Assembly (NCBI GenBank): GCA_049974825.1
Contig: JBNGDJ010000055.1
Span: 1 to 15,605 of the forward strand
Length of the DNA stretch: 15,605 nucleotides
DNA from: JBKHDT01 sp049974825
GTDB taxonomy: Bacteria > Pseudomonadota > Gammaproteobacteria > Halothiobacillales > Halothiobacillaceae
Reading direction: 5' to 3'
The notes under the pieces are model-generated. The model was not told the DNA's origin. It saw only the letters and a list, made by a program, of their open reading frames with translations, and did not search any database. The position numbers and the translations under genes were made by a program. Below, one piece after another: positions 1-6,168 of this stretch; positions within the stretch are counted from its first letter, which is position 1; the number at the start of each line of letters is the position of its first letter.

Positions 1-73
1 GGAGCCCGGGCCGAGCATGTATCGGCCCGGGCGTGTCTGCATAAATCCATGGATGAATTTGTGCAGAGTTTCC
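1..73 (+). repeat. Dispersed multi-hairpin repeat, copy 1 (cut by window edge)
   Basis: This is the right-hand part of a repeat also found at 5000-5112, 7465-7624 and 9286-9412. It contains a perfect 11-bp GC-rich stem (4-14 with 22-32) around the loop GCATGTA. An imperfect stem around ATCCATGGAT follows, and then the shared tail GTGCAGAGTTTCC (61-73). The middle block found in copies 2 and 3 is missing here. The left part, including the GCAA hairpin, should lie before position 1. A reading frame beginning at 49 inside the repeat runs into hisC, but the repeat is not expected to encode protein. Confidence 0.8.
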
Positions 74-144
74 CTGAACAGGGCCTCGAACCATCTCCGG
101 CCACCTGCCGGACCAACCGACATCAAGCAAACCGTGGAACCGTC

Positions 145-1233
145 ATGTCCGACCGAGTAATCCAGTGGATCCGCGCAGACATTCGTGCCATCGACGCCTA
201 CCACGTGCCCCCGGCCGAGGGGATGATCAAGCTCGATGCCATGGAGAATCCCAACCCCTGGCCGGGGGACCTGGCCGAGGACTGGCTCGCGCGTCTGCGG
301 CAGGCTTCGGTCAACCGCTACCCTGATCCCGGTGCCCGCGTACTTGCCGAGCGCCTGCGCGAGCATCTTGGCATTCCCGACGGACAATCGCTGCTTTTCG
401 GAAACGGTTCGGACGAGCTGATACAGGTCATCATGATGGCGATTGCCGAGCCGGGCCGGGTAGTCATGGGGCCTGAGCCGAGTTTCGTCATGTACCGCAT
501 GATCGCCCAGTTTCTCGGGCTTGAGTATGTTGGCGTGCCGCTGACCGAGCAGTTCGGGCTGGATCTTGCCCGATGCTCGGCGGCGATCGACGAACATCAC
601 CCGGCGGTGATCTTTCTGGCCTACCCGAACAACCCCACCGGCAACCTGTTTGACGAGGAGGATGTGCTGGCGCTGATCCACCGTGCGCCGGGGCTGGTGG
701 TCATTGACGAGGCCTACCACGCCTTCGCCCGGCAGACGTTTTTGCACCGCATTTGTGAGTTCGACAATGTCGTGGTCATGCGCACGCTCAGCAAAAGCGG
801 ACTGGCAGGCCTGCGGTTCGGGTTCATGGTGGGCGCGGACCCCTGGATTCGGGAATTCGACAAGCTGCGCCTGCCTTACAACGTCAACAGCCTCACGCAG
901 CAGAGCGTAACCTTCGCCCTGGAACACGCCGAGCGGATGGATCGCCAGTGCGCCGCCATCGTGGCCGAGCGCGGCCGGGTCATGGACGCGCTGCGTCAGG
1001 ATGGTCGGTTCCGGGTCCATCCTTCGGATGCCAACTTTGTGCTGTTCCATGCGCAGGAGGGGATGGCGGAGGATCTGTTCCGACACCTGCTTGCGCGCAA
1101 TATTCTCATCAAGCGTTTTGGTCACGCCGAGGGACCATTGAAGGACGCGCTGCGCGTGACCATCGGCCTGGTCGAGGAAAATGATGCCTTTCTTGCGGCG
1201 GTGGCCGACTGGGAAGGAGGCTCTGTGTCATGA
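145..1233 (+). CDS. hisC: Histidinol-phosphate aminotransferase
   Basis: A PLP-dependent fold-type I aminotransferase of 362 residues, the usual HisC size. It transfers an amino group between glutamate and imidazole-acetol phosphate, giving histidinol phosphate in cytosolic histidine biosynthesis. Visible motifs are YPNNPTG (160-166), DEAYH with the cofactor Asp (188-192), the Schiff-base Lys in TLSKSGLAGLRFG (Lys217) and the phosphate-binding Arg224. I chose ATG 145 because the product then begins at the conserved N-terminus (MSDRVIQWIR, then the LDAMENP segment). The frame is open back to 49, but that stretch lies partly in a repeat. The ribosome site is weak (GTGGAA). A 6-bp hairpin (96-101 with 107-112) lies in the leader. 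The stop overlaps the next start by 4 bp, so the two genes are probably cotranscribed. Many genomes carry two hisC genes; related aromatic aminotransferase activity is the main alternative. Confidence 0.92.
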   Translation: MSDRVIQWIRADIRAIDAYHVPPAEGMIKLDAMENPNPWPGDLAEDWLARLRQASVNRYPDPGARVLAERLREHLGIPDGQSLLFGNGSDELIQVIMMAIAEPGRVVMGPEPSFVMYRMIAQFLGLEYVGVPLTEQFGLDLARCSAAIDEHHPAVIFLAYPNNPTGNLFDEEDVLALIHRAPGLVVIDEAYHAFARQTFLHRICEFDNVVVMRTLSKSGLAGLRFGFMVGADPWIREFDKLRLPYNVNSLTQQSVTFALEHAERMDRQCAAIVAERGRVMDALRQDGRFRVHPSDANFVLFHAQEGMAEDLFRHLLARNILIKRFGHAEGPLKDALRVTIGLVEENDAFLAAVADWEGGSVS

Positions 1234-1988
1234 GCGGGGTGAGCCGAGACCAACTGCTGGCCTGCCTTGATGATCTGCTTGAAACGGATCTTTACAAGGA
1301 CTACTGCCCCAACGGGTTGCAGGTGGCCGGTCGCAGCCAGGTTCGGCGAGTGGTCACCGGCGTTACGGCTTGTGAGGCGCTCATTGATGCGGCCATTGAG
1401 CGGCAGGCCGATACGGTGCTGGTTCATCATGGCTATTTCTGGCGCAACGAGGATCCGCGGATCATTGGCATGAAGCAGCGCAGGCTGAGCAAGCTGCTTG
1501 GGAATCAGATCAACCTGATTGCCTATCATCTGCCCCTGGACGGGCATGCCGAGCTCGGCAACAACGCGCAGTTGTGCCAGCGACTGGGCGTGGAGGAAAC
1601 CGGGCGGTTCGGTCCGCAGTCGATTGCCATGTCCGGGCGCCTGGCAACGCCCATGACCGCAGAACGATTTGCAGAGCGGGTGGCCAGCGTGTTGGAGCGC
1701 CCCCCGCTGCGCGTGGGCGAGCCGGAGCGGCTGGTCGAGACCGTGGGGATCTGTTCCGGCGGGGCGCAAGGCTATATCGACGAGGCGGCCGCGCTTGGGC
1801 TTGACCTTTATATTTCCGGGGAAATTTCCGAGCAGACCTCCCACAGCGCCGTGGAAAACGGGATCGTCTATCTTGCTGCGGGCCACCATGCGACCGAGCG
1901 GTTCGGCGTTCAGGCATTGGGGGCATGGCTGGCAGATCGGTTTGATGGCCTGGAAGTCGAGTACGTCGAAATTCCCAATCCGGCCTGA
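1230..1988 (+). CDS. Nif3/YbgI family dinuclear metal-binding protein
   Basis: A 252-residue protein of the Nif3-like family, also called GTP cyclohydrolase 1 type 2 homologs; E. coli YbgI is similar in length. The family forms hexameric toroids with a two-metal site. Its biochemical role is unsettled, and GTP cyclohydrolase activity is not established for most members. Visible family motifs are DYCPNGLQVAG (24-34), LVHHGYFW (64-71, metal-binding His pair), AYHLPLDGH (98-106), ICSGGAQ (174-180) and AAGHHATERFG (216-226, His and Glu metal ligands). The start overlaps the hisC stop (ATGA) and is preceded by a good AAGGAGG (1214-1220). Family membership is firm. The physiological function cannot be read from the sequence. 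Confidence 0.9.
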   Translation: MSGVSRDQLLACLDDLLETDLYKDYCPNGLQVAGRSQVRRVVTGVTACEALIDAAIERQADTVLVHHGYFWRNEDPRIIGMKQRRLSKLLGNQINLIAYHLPLDGHAELGNNAQLCQRLGVEETGRFGPQSIAMSGRLATPMTAERFAERVASVLERPPLRVGEPERLVETVGICSGGAQGYIDEAAALGLDLYISGEISEQTSHSAVENGIVYLAAGHHATERFGVQALGAWLADRFDGLEVEYVEIPNPA

Positions 1989-2036
1989 TGGCGCCATTTC
2001 AGCCGACCGATAGCGGATCGTCATAAATTGTTCAAT

Positions 2037-2064
2037 GGGGTATCAGTCACACTTGTTTGACCCC
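2037..2064. promoter_or_regulatory. Operator-like imperfect inverted repeat upstream of petA
   Basis: GGGGTATCA (2037-2045) faces TTTGACCCC (2056-2064), so both ends read GGGGT on opposite strands. The minus-strand half-site GGGGTCAAAC resembles the two half-sites upstream of cydA (ATCAAACCG at 9433, and its inverse ending at 9463). TTGACC (2057-2062) with GATTCT (2081-2086), 18 bp apart, is a weak sigma70-like pair that would start transcription just before the structured leader. The site is inferred from symmetry only, and no regulator is identified. Confidence 0.3.
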
Positions 2065-2084
2065 AAACCGGCTTATGGCGGATT

Positions 2085-2350
2085 CTTCGCGACGCGAAAA
2101 AGCGCGTCCGGAGGGTTTGGCTGGGCTCAAATTCCGGCCAAGGCAGTGAACCTCCAGGCGTGCCGGGGAACCAAGCAAGAAGCTAGCGCCTGTCGCCCGC
2201 GGGATGATGCCCCGCAAGATAGCCGCGGCGAGACGGGCGCCTGGCAAGGGCATTTTTGCCCTGTGCGCCACTCAAGACCGGCCCGGCTCCGGGAACGGAA
2301 CCGGGCCGTCTTGCGCGAAAAGTGCCTCCACTGGAGGGGCTCTTTTCGGT
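2085..2350 (+). ncRNA. Candidate structured 5' leader (or small RNA) upstream of petA
   Basis: This 266-bp stretch inside a 405-bp gap is dense in helices. The perfect stems are GGAGG 2110-2114 with 2151-2155; TTGGC 2117-2121 with 2137-2141; CCAGGCG 2154-2160 with 2238-2244; TCGCC 2193-2197 with 2227-2231; GCGGG 2199-2203 with 2211-2215; and AGGGCA 2247-2252 with 2257-2262 (TTTT loop). A 13-bp stem with one bulge joins 2273-2286 to 2301-2313. The segment GGCGC (2236-2240) could instead pair with GCGCC at 2186-2190 or 2265-2269, giving alternative folds. I do not recognise a known riboswitch, 6S, RNase P or tmRNA core. It could be a regulatory leader of petABC or a separate small RNA. No ORF here is convincing. 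Confidence 0.45.
2318..2346 (+). terminator. Terminator-like hairpin in the petA leader (possible attenuator)
   Basis: AAAAG (2318-2322) can pair with CTTTT (2342-2346), enclosing CCTCC (2325-2329) with GGAGG (2333-2337) and an internal bulge. The stem ends in a short run of four T, 47 bases before the petA start. The T run is short for an efficient intrinsic terminator, so a leaky attenuator or a simple hairpin is equally possible. Confidence 0.28.
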
Positions 2351-2393
2351 GGATGAAACAGAAGAATTACCTGCCCCAAAGTCGGAGGAGAAA

Positions 2394-2987
2394 ATGCCGG
2401 ATAATAACGTGAGTACCGGGCGGCGGCGCTTCCTTACGGGCGCGGCGACCGTCGTGGGAGGCGTTGGTCTTGGCTTCGTGGCCGTGCCGTTCCTGGCCTC
2501 GTTCAAACCCAGTGCCAAGGCCGAGGCGGCCGGTGCCCCAGTGGACGTGGACGTATCCAAACTGGCGCCCGGCCAGATGGTGACCGTCGAGTGGCGTGGC
2601 CGGCCGGTGTACGTGGTGCACCGGACCGAGGCCATGATCAAAACGCTGCCCGGGATGACCGATCGCCTGCGTGACCCCAATTCCGAGGTGGCCACGCAGC
2701 AGCCGGAATTTGCCGTCAATGAATGGCGTTCCCGCAAGCCCGAGCACCTGGTCGTGATCGGCATCTGCACGCATCTGGGCTGCGCGCCGACCTACCGGCC
2801 CGACGTGGCCCCGGCGGATCTGGGCGAGAACTGGCGCGGCGGGTTCTTCTGCCCCTGTCACGGTTCCTCCTTCGACCTGGCCGGGCGGGTATACCGCGGC
2901 GTTCCGGCACCGACCAACCTGGTCGTTCCCCCTTACTACTACCGTGACGACGCGATCATCCGTGTCGGCGGCGAGGAGGAAGCCTGA
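2394..2987 (+). CDS. petA: Ubiquinol-cytochrome c reductase, Rieske iron-sulfur subunit
   Basis: A 197-residue Rieske subunit of the cytochrome bc1 complex, which takes an electron from quinol at the Qo site and passes it to cytochrome c1. The N-terminus has a Tat-type twin-arginine motif (GRRRFL, 9-14) followed by the hydrophobic anchor (about 15-37). The [2Fe-2S] cluster boxes are CTHLGC (125-130; Cys125, His127, disulfide Cys130) and CPCHGS (153-158; Cys153, Cys155, His156). The family's conserved tail PAPTNLVVPPYYY follows (171-183). ATG 2394 is chosen because GGAGGAG (2384-2390) precedes it and the product then starts with the Tat motif. The frame remains open upstream to 2256, into the leader, but this part has no Rieske homology. 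The stop overlaps petB by one base (TGATG). Confidence 0.97.
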   Translation: MPDNNVSTGRRRFLTGAATVVGGVGLGFVAVPFLASFKPSAKAEAAGAPVDVDVSKLAPGQMVTVEWRGRPVYVVHRTEAMIKTLPGMTDRLRDPNSEVATQQPEFAVNEWRSRKPEHLVVIGICTHLGCAPTYRPDVAPADLGENWRGGFFCPCHGSSFDLAGRVYRGVPAPTNLVVPPYYYRDDAIIRVGGEEEA

Positions 2988-4198
2988 TGATCAAGCGTAC
3001 CTTTGATTGGTTCGATTCCCGGCTGCCCATCTCCCATTTCTGGAATGCCCACCTCGCCCAGTACTACGTTCCGAAGAATCTCAACTTCTGGTACTACTTT
3101 GGCTCGCTGGCACTGGTGGTGTTCGTGATCCAGATTCTCTCCGGGATCTGGCTGACCATGAACTACAAGCCCTCGGCCGCCGAGGCCTTCGCCTCCGTCG
3201 AGTACATCATGCGTGATGTCGAATGGGGCTGGCTGATCCGCTACATGCACAGTACTGGGGCCTCGTTCTTCTTCATTGCCGTGTACATGCACATGTTCCG
3301 CGGGATGATGTACGGCTCCTACAAGACGCCCCGCGAGTTGATCTGGATCTTCGGGATGCTGATCTACGTGGTGTTGATGGCCGAGGCCTTCATGGGCTAC
3401 ATGCTGCCCTGGGGCCAGATGTCCTACTGGGGCGCGCAGGTAATCATCTCGCTGTTCAGCTCGATTCCGGTGATCGGCGAGCCGCTGGCACTCTGGATCC
3501 GCGGTGACTTCGTGGTCTCGGATGTCACTCTCAACCGCTTCTTTGCTCTGCACGTCATCGCCCTGCCGCTGGTGCTGTTGTTCCTGATCGGCGGGCACAT
3601 CATGGCGCTGCACGAGGTGGGCTCCAACAACCCGGACGGCGTTGACATCAAGGCGAACAAGGACGCCAACGGCAAGCCCGTCGACGGCATTCCCTTCCAC
3701 CCGTATTTCACCGTCAAGGATCTGTTCGGGCTGGGCGTGTTTATGTTCATCTTTGCCTTCGTGATGTTCTACATCCCCGAGGGCGGCGGACTGTTCATCG
3801 AAGCGCCGAACTTCGTGCCGGCCAACCCGATGCAGACGCCGGAGCACGTGGCGCCGGTCTGGTACTTTGCACCGCACTACGCCATTTTGCGGGCAGTTCC
3901 GGACCAGTTCCTTGGCGTGGTGGCAATGGGCGCGGCGATCTTCGTGCTGTTCCTGTTGCCCTGGCTGGATCGCAGCCCGGTTCGTTCGATCCGCTATCGT
4001 TCGCCGACCTTCAAGGTTCTGCTCTTCCTGTTTGCCCTGTCCTTCGTGGTGCTCGGCTATCTCGGGACCCAGCCGGCCACAGAGCTTTACACCTGGATGG
4101 CCCGCGTATTTACGGTGATCTACTTCGGCTACTTCGTCGGCCTCTGGATCATCAGCGGAAAGGAGAAAACAAAGCCGTTGCCGGAGCGCCTGACATGA
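2987..4198 (+). CDS. petB: Ubiquinol-cytochrome c reductase, cytochrome b subunit
   Basis: A 403-residue membrane subunit carrying hemes bL and bH and both quinone sites (Qo and Qi) of the bc1 complex. Four heme histidines are visible: His88 and His102 in helix B, and His189 and His204 in helix D. The helix-D pair has 14 intervening residues, where alpha-proteobacterial and mitochondrial proteins have 13. The Qo-site motif is PVWY (290-293), replacing PEWY; Val sits where the proposed proton-accepting Glu usually is. Hydrophobic helices run from about residue 35 to 390. AGGAGG (2974-2979) lies 7 bases before the start. The tail overlaps petC by 4 bp. This is the ordinary full-length form, not the split b6/subunit IV type. 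Confidence 0.97.
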   Translation: MIKRTFDWFDSRLPISHFWNAHLAQYYVPKNLNFWYYFGSLALVVFVIQILSGIWLTMNYKPSAAEAFASVEYIMRDVEWGWLIRYMHSTGASFFFIAVYMHMFRGMMYGSYKTPRELIWIFGMLIYVVLMAEAFMGYMLPWGQMSYWGAQVIISLFSSIPVIGEPLALWIRGDFVVSDVTLNRFFALHVIALPLVLLFLIGGHIMALHEVGSNNPDGVDIKANKDANGKPVDGIPFHPYFTVKDLFGLGVFMFIFAFVMFYIPEGGGLFIEAPNFVPANPMQTPEHVAPVWYFAPHYAILRAVPDQFLGVVAMGAAIFVLFLLPWLDRSPVRSIRYRSPTFKVLLFLFALSFVVLGYLGTQPATELYTWMARVFTVIYFGYFVGLWIISGKEKTKPLPERLT

Positions 4199-4953
4199 AG
4201 AAAATCATCGCAACCCTGTTTTTCGCCCTTTCTGCCATGGCCACTTCCGGCCATGCCCTTGCGGCAGGCGGTGCGGCAATCGCGCTGGAGAAGCCGGACA
4301 TCGATCTCAATGACGGTGATTCGATGATCCGGGGCGCCAAGACCTTCATGGCCTACTGCGCGACCTGCCACAGCGCCGAGTTCATGCGTTATTCCAGGAT
4401 CGGCAAGGACTTCGGCCTGGGTGAGGAGGAACTGCTGGACATGCTGGTCCCGCCTGGCGGGGCCATCGGGGATACCATCTCCGCGGGCATGCCGGCCGAC
4501 TATGCCGAACGGATCTTCGGCAAGGCGCCGCCGGATCTGTCGGTGATCACGCGTGCCCGCGGGGCTGACTGGATCTACACCTACCTGATCTCCTTCTACG
4601 AGGATGACGGGCACGCGCTTGGCAGCAACAACGCGGTCTACAAGGACGTGGGTATGCCGAACGTCTTCGTCAACGAACAGGGCGTTCAGCGGGCCGTCTA
4701 CGAGACGGTTGAGCGCGACGGCGGGGAGACCGAGAAGCGCCTGGTCGGCATCGAGCAGGCCGAGGCGGGGGACATGAGCCCGGATGCCTTCGACGCCAAG
4801 ATCCGCGACCTGGTGAACTTCATGGTCTACATGGGCGAGCCGGCGGCATTGCAGCGTCAGGCGCTGGGCCCCTGGGTCCTGGGCTTCATTGTGCTCTTCA
4901 CCTTCGTGATGTTCCTGCTCAAGAAGGAATACTGGCGCGACGTGAAAAAGTGA
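4195..4953 (+). CDS. petC: Ubiquinol-cytochrome c reductase, cytochrome c1 subunit
   Basis: A 252-residue cytochrome c1, the periplasmic heme-c subunit that receives electrons from the Rieske protein and passes them to soluble cytochrome c. It has a Sec signal peptide (1-23, ending GHALA), a covalent heme site CATCH (55-59; Cys55, Cys58, His59), and the c1-typical segment KAPPDLSVITRARG. A single C-terminal membrane anchor (about 225-242) is followed by a positively charged cytoplasmic tail (KKEYWRDVKK). The axial Met is probably in the AGMPADYAE region or nearby and was not assigned firmly. The start overlaps the petB stop (ATGA), with GGAG 8 bases upstream. It is the last gene of the pet operon, followed by an inverted repeat and, about 220 bp on, a strong terminator. 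Confidence 0.96.
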   Translation: MKKIIATLFFALSAMATSGHALAAGGAAIALEKPDIDLNDGDSMIRGAKTFMAYCATCHSAEFMRYSRIGKDFGLGEEELLDMLVPPGGAIGDTISAGMPADYAERIFGKAPPDLSVITRARGADWIYTYLISFYEDDGHALGSNNAVYKDVGMPNVFVNEQGVQRAVYETVERDGGETEKRLVGIEQAEAGDMSPDAFDAKIRDLVNFMVYMGEPAALQRQALGPWVLGFIVLFTFVMFLLKKEYWRDVKK

Positions 4954-4965
4954 GTTTGCCGGCAA

Positions 4966-4995
4966 GGGAATCTCAGCACGAATGTAGAGATTCCC
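4966..4995. repeat. Inverted repeat after petC, related to 15532-15555
   Basis: GGGAATCTC (4966-4974) is the exact complement of GAGATTCCC (4987-4995), around a 12-base loop. The hairpin starts 12 bases after the petC stop. It has no following T run, so it is more likely an mRNA-end stabilising or processing hairpin than a terminator. The 24 bases 4966-4989 match the minus strand of 15532-15555 at 21 positions (inexact in the central bases), suggesting a second small dispersed repeat. Confidence 0.55.
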
Positions 4996-4999
4996 GCGC

Positions 5000-5112
5000 A
5001 GGGCATGGATGCCCTGCCGCACAATGGCGCAAGTCATTGTATTGCTGAGCATGGTCCGGGCATGAACGGGGGCTGCGCCTGCTGGCGCGTTCAGCTGGCG
5101 TTAGCCCAGAAG
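5000..5112 (+). repeat. Dispersed multi-hairpin repeat, copy 2
   Basis: It contains, in order, a GGGCAT/ATGCCC hairpin (5001-5014) and the shared CTGCCGCA link (5014-5021). An 8-bp stem with a GCAA tetraloop follows (5021-5028, loop 5029-5032, 5033-5040; one G-T pair). Next come a shortened GC-rich hairpin with the conserved GCATGAA loop (5059-5066), a TGAACG/CGTTCA stem (5063-5068 with 5088-5093) and AGCTGGCGTTAGCCCA. The final CACAAATCC hairpin is absent. It lies on the + strand between petC and the terminator. Confidence 0.8.
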
Positions 5113-5176
5113 GCCAGGGATGGCTTTGTGCGAGGTTGCCCAAGTCGCCTCGCGGCTTTTCGGTAATTCAATCAAG

Positions 5177-5206
5177 GCCACGACCTCGGGTTCGTGGCTT
5201 TTTTTT
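5177..5206 (+). terminator. Strong intrinsic terminator downstream of petABC
   Basis: A perfect 7-bp stem, GCCACGA (5177-5183) with TCGTGGC (5192-5198), is followed at once by eight T (5199-5206). This is a textbook rho-independent terminator. It closes the pet operon and insulates the toxin-antitoxin genes. A weaker GCGAGG/CCTCGC hairpin (5130-5153) with a GGCTTTT tail lies just upstream. Confidence 0.85.
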
Positions 5207-5343
5207 GATTCTTCGCACTTCCGCGTGAAACCCGCACAAAATGACCGCAGCTTCCCAGGCTGAGATTTGGTCGCGGCGAAGCCACTAAATCAAAAGCCGG
5301 CAGCAAGATTCTGTCCGCTCTGCTTTCGTGCCGCCTCCCACAA

Positions 5344-5380
5344 GGTAATTACCTCGTATATACTTTGTAAGTACTGTACA
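5344..5380 (+). promoter_or_regulatory. Palindromic promoter/operator of the toxin-antitoxin pair
   Basis: Several perfect palindromes are clustered just before the antitoxin gene: GGTAATTACC (5344-5353), GTATATAC (5356-5363), AGTACT (5370-5375) and TGTACA (5375-5380). TATACT (5359-5364) is a good -10 candidate, but no convincing -35 precedes it. RHH antitoxins usually bind such repeats over their own promoter together with the toxin, so autoregulation is inferred. Confidence 0.45.
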
Positions 5381-5398
5381 CGATAAGCGGAGGCCGCC

Positions 5399-5683
5399 AT
5401 GCCCAAAGAAACCGTGTTCACAATGAAGCTCGAGTCTGAGTTGCGAGAGGCCTTCATGGCCGAAGCTAAGGCCGTCCATCGGCCGGCGTCCCAGGTCGCT
5501 CGTGAACTGATGAGGGAGTTTGTTCAGCGCCAACGCGAGGCACGCGAGTACGACGAGTTCCTGCGCCGAAAAGTGGAAGCGGCCCGGACCTCGATGCAGG
5601 CAGGCCGGGGACGGTCGAATGAGGAAGTAGAAGCGGAGGCAGCCGCTCGTCGGGCTGACCTACTGCGGCGGGGCGAGGCGTGA
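5399..5683 (+). CDS. Ribbon-helix-helix antitoxin of a type II toxin-antitoxin pair
   Basis: A 94-residue protein. Its N-terminal half looks like a ribbon-helix-helix DNA-binding domain: a short strand (TVFTMKLE, 5-12), a first helix (ELREAFMAEAKAV), a turn with PASQ, and a second helix (VARELMREFVQRQ). The charged, Ala/Glu/Arg-rich C-terminal half (about 47-94) is probably the flexible toxin-binding part. Predicted role: neutralise the downstream ParE-like toxin and repress its own operon. GGAGG (5389-5393) precedes ATG 5399 by 5 bases, and the gene overlaps the toxin by 4 bp, the usual antitoxin-first arrangement. RHH sequences are short and divergent, so the exact family (ParD- or CopG-like) is not settled. 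Confidence 0.8.
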   Translation: MPKETVFTMKLESELREAFMAEAKAVHRPASQVARELMREFVQRQREAREYDEFLRRKVEAARTSMQAGRGRSNEEVEAEAAARRADLLRRGEA

Positions 5684-5964
5684 AAGTTGTCTGGACCCCA
5701 GAGGCCGAAGCCGATCGATTGGCCATCATCGAGCACATAGCAACCGAGGATCCCGGAGCGACCGCACGTATGGATCAGCTTTTCAGCGACTCGGCAGCCT
5801 CGTTGGCACGGTTCCCCCTGCGGGGGCGACTCGGCACGATTGCGGGTACGCGGGAACTGATACCGCACGAAAGCTACCGCCTCGTATACGAGATCGAAGG
5901 CGAGACGGCCTGGATCCTGGTCCTAATTCATACCGCCCGGCAGTGGCCACCCGACCGAGAATAA
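5680..5964 (+). CDS. RelE/ParE-superfamily toxin
   Basis: A 94-residue ParE/RelE-type toxin. It begins with the family pattern MKVVWTPEAEADRLAIIEHI and has the central FPLRGRLG plus GTREL segments. It ends with the typical YRLVYEIEG and LIHTARQWP strands. ParE toxins poison DNA gyrase while RelE toxins cut mRNA at the ribosome. The ARQWP ending and absence of evident RelE catalytic residues favour ParE-like, but the target is not certain. Translation starts at GTG 5680, overlapping the antitoxin stop (GTGA), so production is probably translationally coupled to the antitoxin. The frame is intact with no frameshift. It sits in a segment that interrupts the usual petC-sspA junction. Confidence 0.82.
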   Translation: MKVVWTPEAEADRLAIIEHIATEDPGATARMDQLFSDSAASLARFPLRGRLGTIAGTRELIPHESYRLVYEIEGETAWILVLIHTARQWPPDRE

Positions 5965-6119
5965 GTGGTGACACCGCCTGCTTCTCTGAAGATCCGAGAC
6001 GCTTGTCACGGCAAACTGCGATGAACCTTTTTTTTCCGGCCCGTGGATATCCTCGACGTGCGCTGTCCTTGCGTACCGGGACGATCCGCGCAAACGGCAG
6101 TCCCGCTTTCGCCAGAGTC

Positions 6120-6128
6120 TGCTAATAT
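6120..6128 (+). promoter_or_regulatory. Possible extended -10 element for the diguanylate cyclase gene
   Basis: TGCTAATAT (6120-6128) has the TGn extension and a partial -10 hexamer, 41 bases before the chosen start at 6169. There is no good -35. The 204-bp gap between the toxin stop and this start otherwise holds a run of eight T (6028-6035) with no stable hairpin before it. Confidence 0.22.
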
Positions 6129-6168
6129 CCACAAGGTTTCCAATGTCATTCAAGCAAGGGGAGAGGCC

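Noticed and set aside
49..144. Extended N-terminus of hisC from ATG 49
   Set aside because: The first part lies in the dispersed repeat and shows no aminotransferase similarity; ATG 145 gives a standard HisC start.
1122..2024. Long minus-strand ORFs opposite real genes (also 2939-3877, 4129-5052, 6613-7548, 7739-9034, 11950-13605, 14000-15346)
   Set aside because: They are antisense shadows typical of GC-rich DNA, low in recognisable domains and rich in Arg, Pro, His and Gln, lying over well-identified genes.
2101..2260. Cobalamin riboswitch (GGGGAACC and CCCCGCAA look suggestive)
   Set aside because: The CCCCGC is one arm of a local hairpin, and the B12-box GCCACTG and the conserved order of elements are missing.
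2035..2412. A 125-codon ORF across the petA leader
   Set aside because: No recognisable domain, basic low-complexity composition, no ribosome site, and it runs into petA in another frame. The region is better explained by RNA-like helices.
6021..6040. Terminator at the eight-T run after the toxin gene
   Set aside because: No stable stem directly precedes the T run.
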